A stretch of 64,000 nucleotides of DNA. Source: Stictocephala bisonia. Taxonomy: Eukaryota > Arthropoda > Insecta > Hemiptera > Membracidae. Both the position numbers and the translations under genes were made by a program. This document shows, one piece after another, positions 60,235 through 64,000 of the stretch (position 1 is the first letter of the stretch; each line of letters starts with the position of its first letter). The stretch is from positions 228,501 to 292,500 of the forward strand of contig JAQJVL010000533.1 of NCBI GenBank assembly GCA_035578905.1. The letters are read 5' to 3'. The notes below the pieces were generated by a model. It saw only the letters and a program-made list of their open reading frames with translations, was not told the origin of the DNA and ran no database searches.

Positions 60235-61800
60235 CTTTATCCTAGGTTACCTTTAGTTATCTAGGTTAACTATTTCATCAATAAATTGACATAAATCTTT
60301 TAGAAATCAACGTTGAGGATGAAGAATTAGAAAGTGAAGTAGACACAAAAATTGACACAAAAATTGTATTTTGGTAAATAAAAGTAAAGATAAAATGGAA
60401 CTCTAGGTTATGTAATATAAATGTATCAAAACTCTGAATTCAAAGTAGTTGAAAGGTTATACGATATCATACAATATTACCCGGTCTTTTAATGGACATA
60501 AAGAGAGGGGAGAGATGGTGGTGGAATGCTGGGGGAAGTTCGATGTAAGTAAGATACCTTCTCTTGCCGTGTTTGCTAAACCATTTAAATTGTTTCTATT
60601 TGTATGATTGGTATTTTGTAAGATAATTAATTATTTTAATTTTCCTCGTTTAAATAGTGTGATGTTTGAGGTTCATTTACCACTGATAGTATGATAATTT
60701 TACGATGAAACATCAAATTATTTTATTTTAGACTTGTATACCTCCTGGTGTATTACACAAATTTCATATGTTTTTGTATCAGTAGCATTTTTTCCATGAA
60801 CGAGTACTTTTATAGTTTTTTATCGACCACCCTCAATTATTTCGGCTCAAAGGGACTTAAAATATTTTGAATCAATAGTCTGATATTTTGCACATACGTG
60901 TAGGACCTTATTGTTCTATTGAAAATAATTTATTTACAGTAAATTTTGATGGATTAGTAAATTACTGAAACATAATGACTTTAAAAACAATTTAAATAAT
61001 ATCCATTCTAGCCCCGTTCTCCGACGGTTGCTGCAACAACATAAATATGTCGAGATATTAAGCAAATTCCAGAACTTTAGATAGCTAAGAACTTAAATCG
61101 AACTAATAAACTTGTATAGTATTATACTGAAAGTAAAGTTGAGATACCAAACTAATTTTGAATTTGAATTGAGTTTTGCCAAAACCCGTTCATCTCATTA
61201 AACTTCAATTATTTACTTCACTTTTTACATCGTTTATTTTTTTCAATTTGTGAACAAGCTTACAAAATTAGCACTATATTATCATAATAATATTTCAATA
61301 TTGTAAAACGATTCTTCAACAGTATTAAAGACCCAACAAAAAGTATTCAAAAAGCTCAATTGTCAACAGGATATATTTATATGAAAAGAATTTTTTTGGG
61401 TTCGTTAGCTATCAGTTGGTTATTAATTAACAAATAATTATGAATTTGTTAATTAACAAAATGTCACATGGGCCTTCAGGCCTGTGCGTAAACTTTATAC
61501 AACGAGTGAAGTATAATAAATAACTCAGTTGAGTATTCGGTCAAATTCCTTTTTTCTCTGCCAATAACTACCCAAACTACTTATATTTTTACAAGAACAT
61601 GTTGTTTTTAGCTTCATTTGTAATGAAAGGACTTGCCTGTAACCTAACATACATAATATCTTTGTGAGTTTATGTAGAGAAAGCGCCTAGGATATATTGC
61701 ATAGTGAGTTATAGGTCCTGCAACATCTTTCATAACTCCTTTATGGATATTTGGTAATAGAAAAGTTTGGGTTTGGCAGGCAGTTAAAGGAATTTAACCA
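60232..61800. other. Unannotated AT-rich stretch
   Basis: No supported gene. A short hairpin CACATGGGCCT/AGGCCTGTG lies near 61465-61485. Confidence 0.4.
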
Positions 61801-61870
61801 AGTTTTCTAACCTTGGATATTGCACTTCGCATTAAGAAGCCTTAACGATTCCACCACTGAGCGACCATGA
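61801..61870 (-). mobile_element. Degenerate tRNA-like SINE head
   Basis: The minus strand reads GGTCGCTCAGTGGTGGAATC (A-box-like), GTTAAGGCTTCTTAATGCG, then AAGGTTAGAAAACTTGG where a B-box is expected but degraded. Confidence 0.4.
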
Positions 61871-62126
61871 ATGGCTGTATACAATCTATGTTTAATCCTG
61901 ATGTTCAAATATAGTTCAAAAAACGATCATTGCATATACGTTTTAATATCAATATAAAATTATAGTTTAGTTATTCAGTGGCACGACTTGACATGAGCAC
62001 GCTCGGTGGCATTTGAATGAAGCTCTGAGACGCGGTGTTTCCAAGAATACAGTGTTTGATATAATACAAAAAATACATTTTGTTGAGGTAGAATGGAATC
62101 CGCTTAAAAGCATCCAGTTGATTCAA
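61871..62126. other. Unannotated stretch
   Basis: Nothing supported. Confidence 0.4.
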
Positions 62127-62429
62127 TAGTATATTTCATAACAAGAGTGGAAAGTGGGGTTTTGCATGTTCCAGACCATATGTTTGAAGTGCGAGACTTG
62201 TCGAGCACTTCGAATGGTCGAGATCATACAAAACACTTTCACTCGAGTTTTCAACGATACTTTTCACTACACTACGTAATAAAAACAGGTGTTGTTGACT
62301 GTGGAAAATTTTCGGTTGTAAACAATGTTACTTTCGGTAGTAAACAATAGACAGCTGTTGAAAATATGATGTTTCGCAGGTTGTAAACACATGACGAAAA
62401 CAGCTAAACTCATAGTAGTGTAGTGAAAA
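62127..62429 (+). mobile_element. Composite foldback element, copy 3 (303 bp, deleted)
   Basis: Same family and orientation as 41812-42165, but lacking 51 bp after GTAATAAAAAC. The missing segment in copy 1 is bounded by AAAAAC on both sides, consistent with deletion between short direct repeats. A 67-codon + frame starting at 62147 is created by the element and is not a gene. Confidence 0.87.
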
Positions 62430-63637
62430 CAATATTACAATATAGTAAAATATAGGCCTAAATAATGCAATAAGAACAGTTTATAAACAATAGGAAACGA
62501 TAATGTGAAGTCTACGATCATAAAATGTTTACTCACATTCATTTTCACAATATCAAACAAGTAGATTAGAAAACAGCTGTATTTAAAGAACTGAAAAGTG
62601 GCAACAATGCATGGTGTAAAGGTTTTACTATATTGCAGTTGGCTTACATCACGGTAACTAAAACATTTTACCGTGGCTTACATCACCATTAGTCCTTATT
62701 ATTCTGAAACTGCTCGTAGTTCCAGCATTCACTGTAAGAGTGCTCTGAAGTAAGATCGGGTCATTCAATAAATAGACTATATTGTACTTTGCTTTCATGC
62801 TCAGTCGTGCAAATCACACCGTGAAAATTGTTGTGACTGACTGTGGATGGATCTATGCTTTTAAATACATGCTTTATTCACATGAATTTAGCGTTCATGA
62901 ATTTAGTGAACAGTTACATTAAATTCATGTTGTCAATAGGTGAGTTTTTAAATTTTTATTTATTTTATTCATGAACATTATCCCACGTTTGTAAAGAGTA
63001 GTTTAACAAAAAAATTAAGATATTTTCTTGTGTAAATTCTAACCTCCAACCATTCGGTAAACAATTTCATACAGGTTAGTGTATCTTTTACCTCCCTGAA
63101 TGTAATTATATAAACAATATTTTTGAGAAACATTTAAAGCACACAAGGATATACATAAATAGGAACTGAAGTTTTATTTCATTGAATGTTTGTTAACTTA
63201 TTTCATTTAACCAATTATTTACTTTATATCGAATTATATTTACATATGTTTAGAATGGTTTGGTTATGTAATCAATAATGAAACACAATTTAAATTAGTT
63301 CATGGCTGACGACAGAACTATCAATAGCTAATTAAGTGTGGTTGTAAAATATTCAGTAGAACGCTAACCCGAGCTGGTAACATCAGTTTTTACTTCTCTA
63401 AATTACTTATTCTATTTATAATCAAGGTTAATAATTATATACTTACAGCATAATGTAAGAGCTTATGTGAAATCAATCAACATTAGTAATGTCTTAAAAA
63501 AATATTTTTTAATGGAGTAATTATTTTTTAACTGGTTTTGTCATAGAAGATACTCTTTTAGACATTATTACCATCATGAGATCTCTTGAATTGGGTATTG
63601 TTATCGTAAAATTGGCACATTTCTATAAATAATGCTT
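62430..63637. other. Unannotated AT-rich stretch
   Basis: Nothing supported. CATGAATTTAG recurs near 62880 and 62898, with an inverted TAAATTCATG near 62920. Confidence 0.4.
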
Positions 63638-63735
63638 ACGTGATGACTTAGTGGCCAAGGCATTGAACTTTGGTATCCTTGGTCCAAAGGTTGAATCCGC
63701 AACTGAGCTGCCAAATGGTCTGTAACTCAATGAAT
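63638..63735 (+). mobile_element. tRNA-derived SINE head
   Basis: GACTTAGTGGCCAAGGCATT (A-box-like), GAACTTTGGTATCCTTGG, then CCAAAGGTTGAATCCGC (B-box-like) with tRNA-like spacing of about 41 bases. The body probably continues to about 63790. The end is not defined. Confidence 0.65.
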
Positions 63736-64000
63736 TCATTTAACACAGGCCTAAGGTATGTTTAAAATGGCGACTGAATTTTTACTTTTAAAAAATACCA
63801 GGACGGTCGTAAATTTACCAACATGCTATATACAACAAATAAATGAACAGTATAAAACATGAACTACTGTAAGGATACAATGTATTATTTTACTAAACAC
63901 CAGACCTAAAACAAGTTAACAGGAAAGTTTTATATGACAAAAAGTTTCAATAATTTAATCAAACCTAAGTTATTTTTGTATATTTTTCGGTGATTATATG
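63736..64000. other. Window end, unannotated
   Basis: AT-rich sequence, partly possible SINE body. Nothing else supported. Confidence 0.35.

Noticed and set aside
62147..62350. 67-codon + strand frame
   Set aside because: It lies wholly inside composite foldback copy 3 and is absent as a frame from the full-length copies.
63638..63735. Functional tRNA gene
   Set aside because: A- and B-box spacing fits, but the arms do not pair cleanly and the sequence continues as a SINE-like body.

Overview
This is an AT-rich, repeat-dominated stretch of an animal nuclear genome, most likely an arthropod and probably an insect. The evidence is a run of the arthropod telomere unit (CCTAA/TTAGG) at 38038-38092, decayed non-LTR retrotransposon reverse transcriptases, a Tc1/mariner-type transposase relic, Helitron ends, tRNA-derived SINE-like pieces and many foldback elements. 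There is no bacterial gene organisation, and I see no rRNA gene, no intact tRNA gene, no CRISPR array and no complete host protein-coding gene. Nearly all long open frames are by-products of tandem repeats or fragments of transposable elements. The one stretch that looks like a host exon is 47601-47731 on the + strand.

Layout. 1-7375 is a segmental duplication: a 34-bp satellite plus about 1.07 kb of flank occurs twice, separated by a long (GT)n tract joined to a broken retrotransposon (2461-3880). 7561-8483 is a heavily decayed minus-strand retrotransposon with a poly(A) tail. 11385-13745 holds an exact 176-bp duplication and a 72-bp minisatellite. 16532-18628 holds a LINE 3' relic and a 107-bp-arm inverted repeat with a hammerhead-like core. 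20017-24158 is a transposon nest (SINE-like fragment, complete small Helitron, a paired 300-bp repeat, an isolated Helitron terminus). 28098-32447 holds several minisatellites and a 735-bp element with 29-bp terminal inverted repeats. 34101-38412 holds a dispersed repeat with TTAGG/TCAGG, a possible piggyBac relic, the telomere-like tract with quadruplex-capable minisatellite, and the Tc1-type relic. 39631-41045 is a 74-bp satellite. 41812-48389 holds two of three copies of an unusual composite foldback family, a 431-bp inverted-repeat element and a SINE-like repeat. 50200-53455 is an 80-bp satellite split by a long-inverted-repeat element. 54812-63735 holds two LINE 3' ends, a second SINE-like copy carrying the quadruplex minisatellite, a 31-bp array, the third composite foldback and two SINE-like tRNA heads.

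The pieces do not form a pathway. They are a record of transposon insertion, truncation and local tandem amplification. The observations I consider most worth following are the composite foldback family (three copies), the telomere-repeat/quadruplex minisatellite at two loci, the hammerhead-like inverted repeat, the Helitron terminal hairpin with a compensatory change, and the orphan exon-like segment. Family assignments come from motif recognition only; no database search was run.
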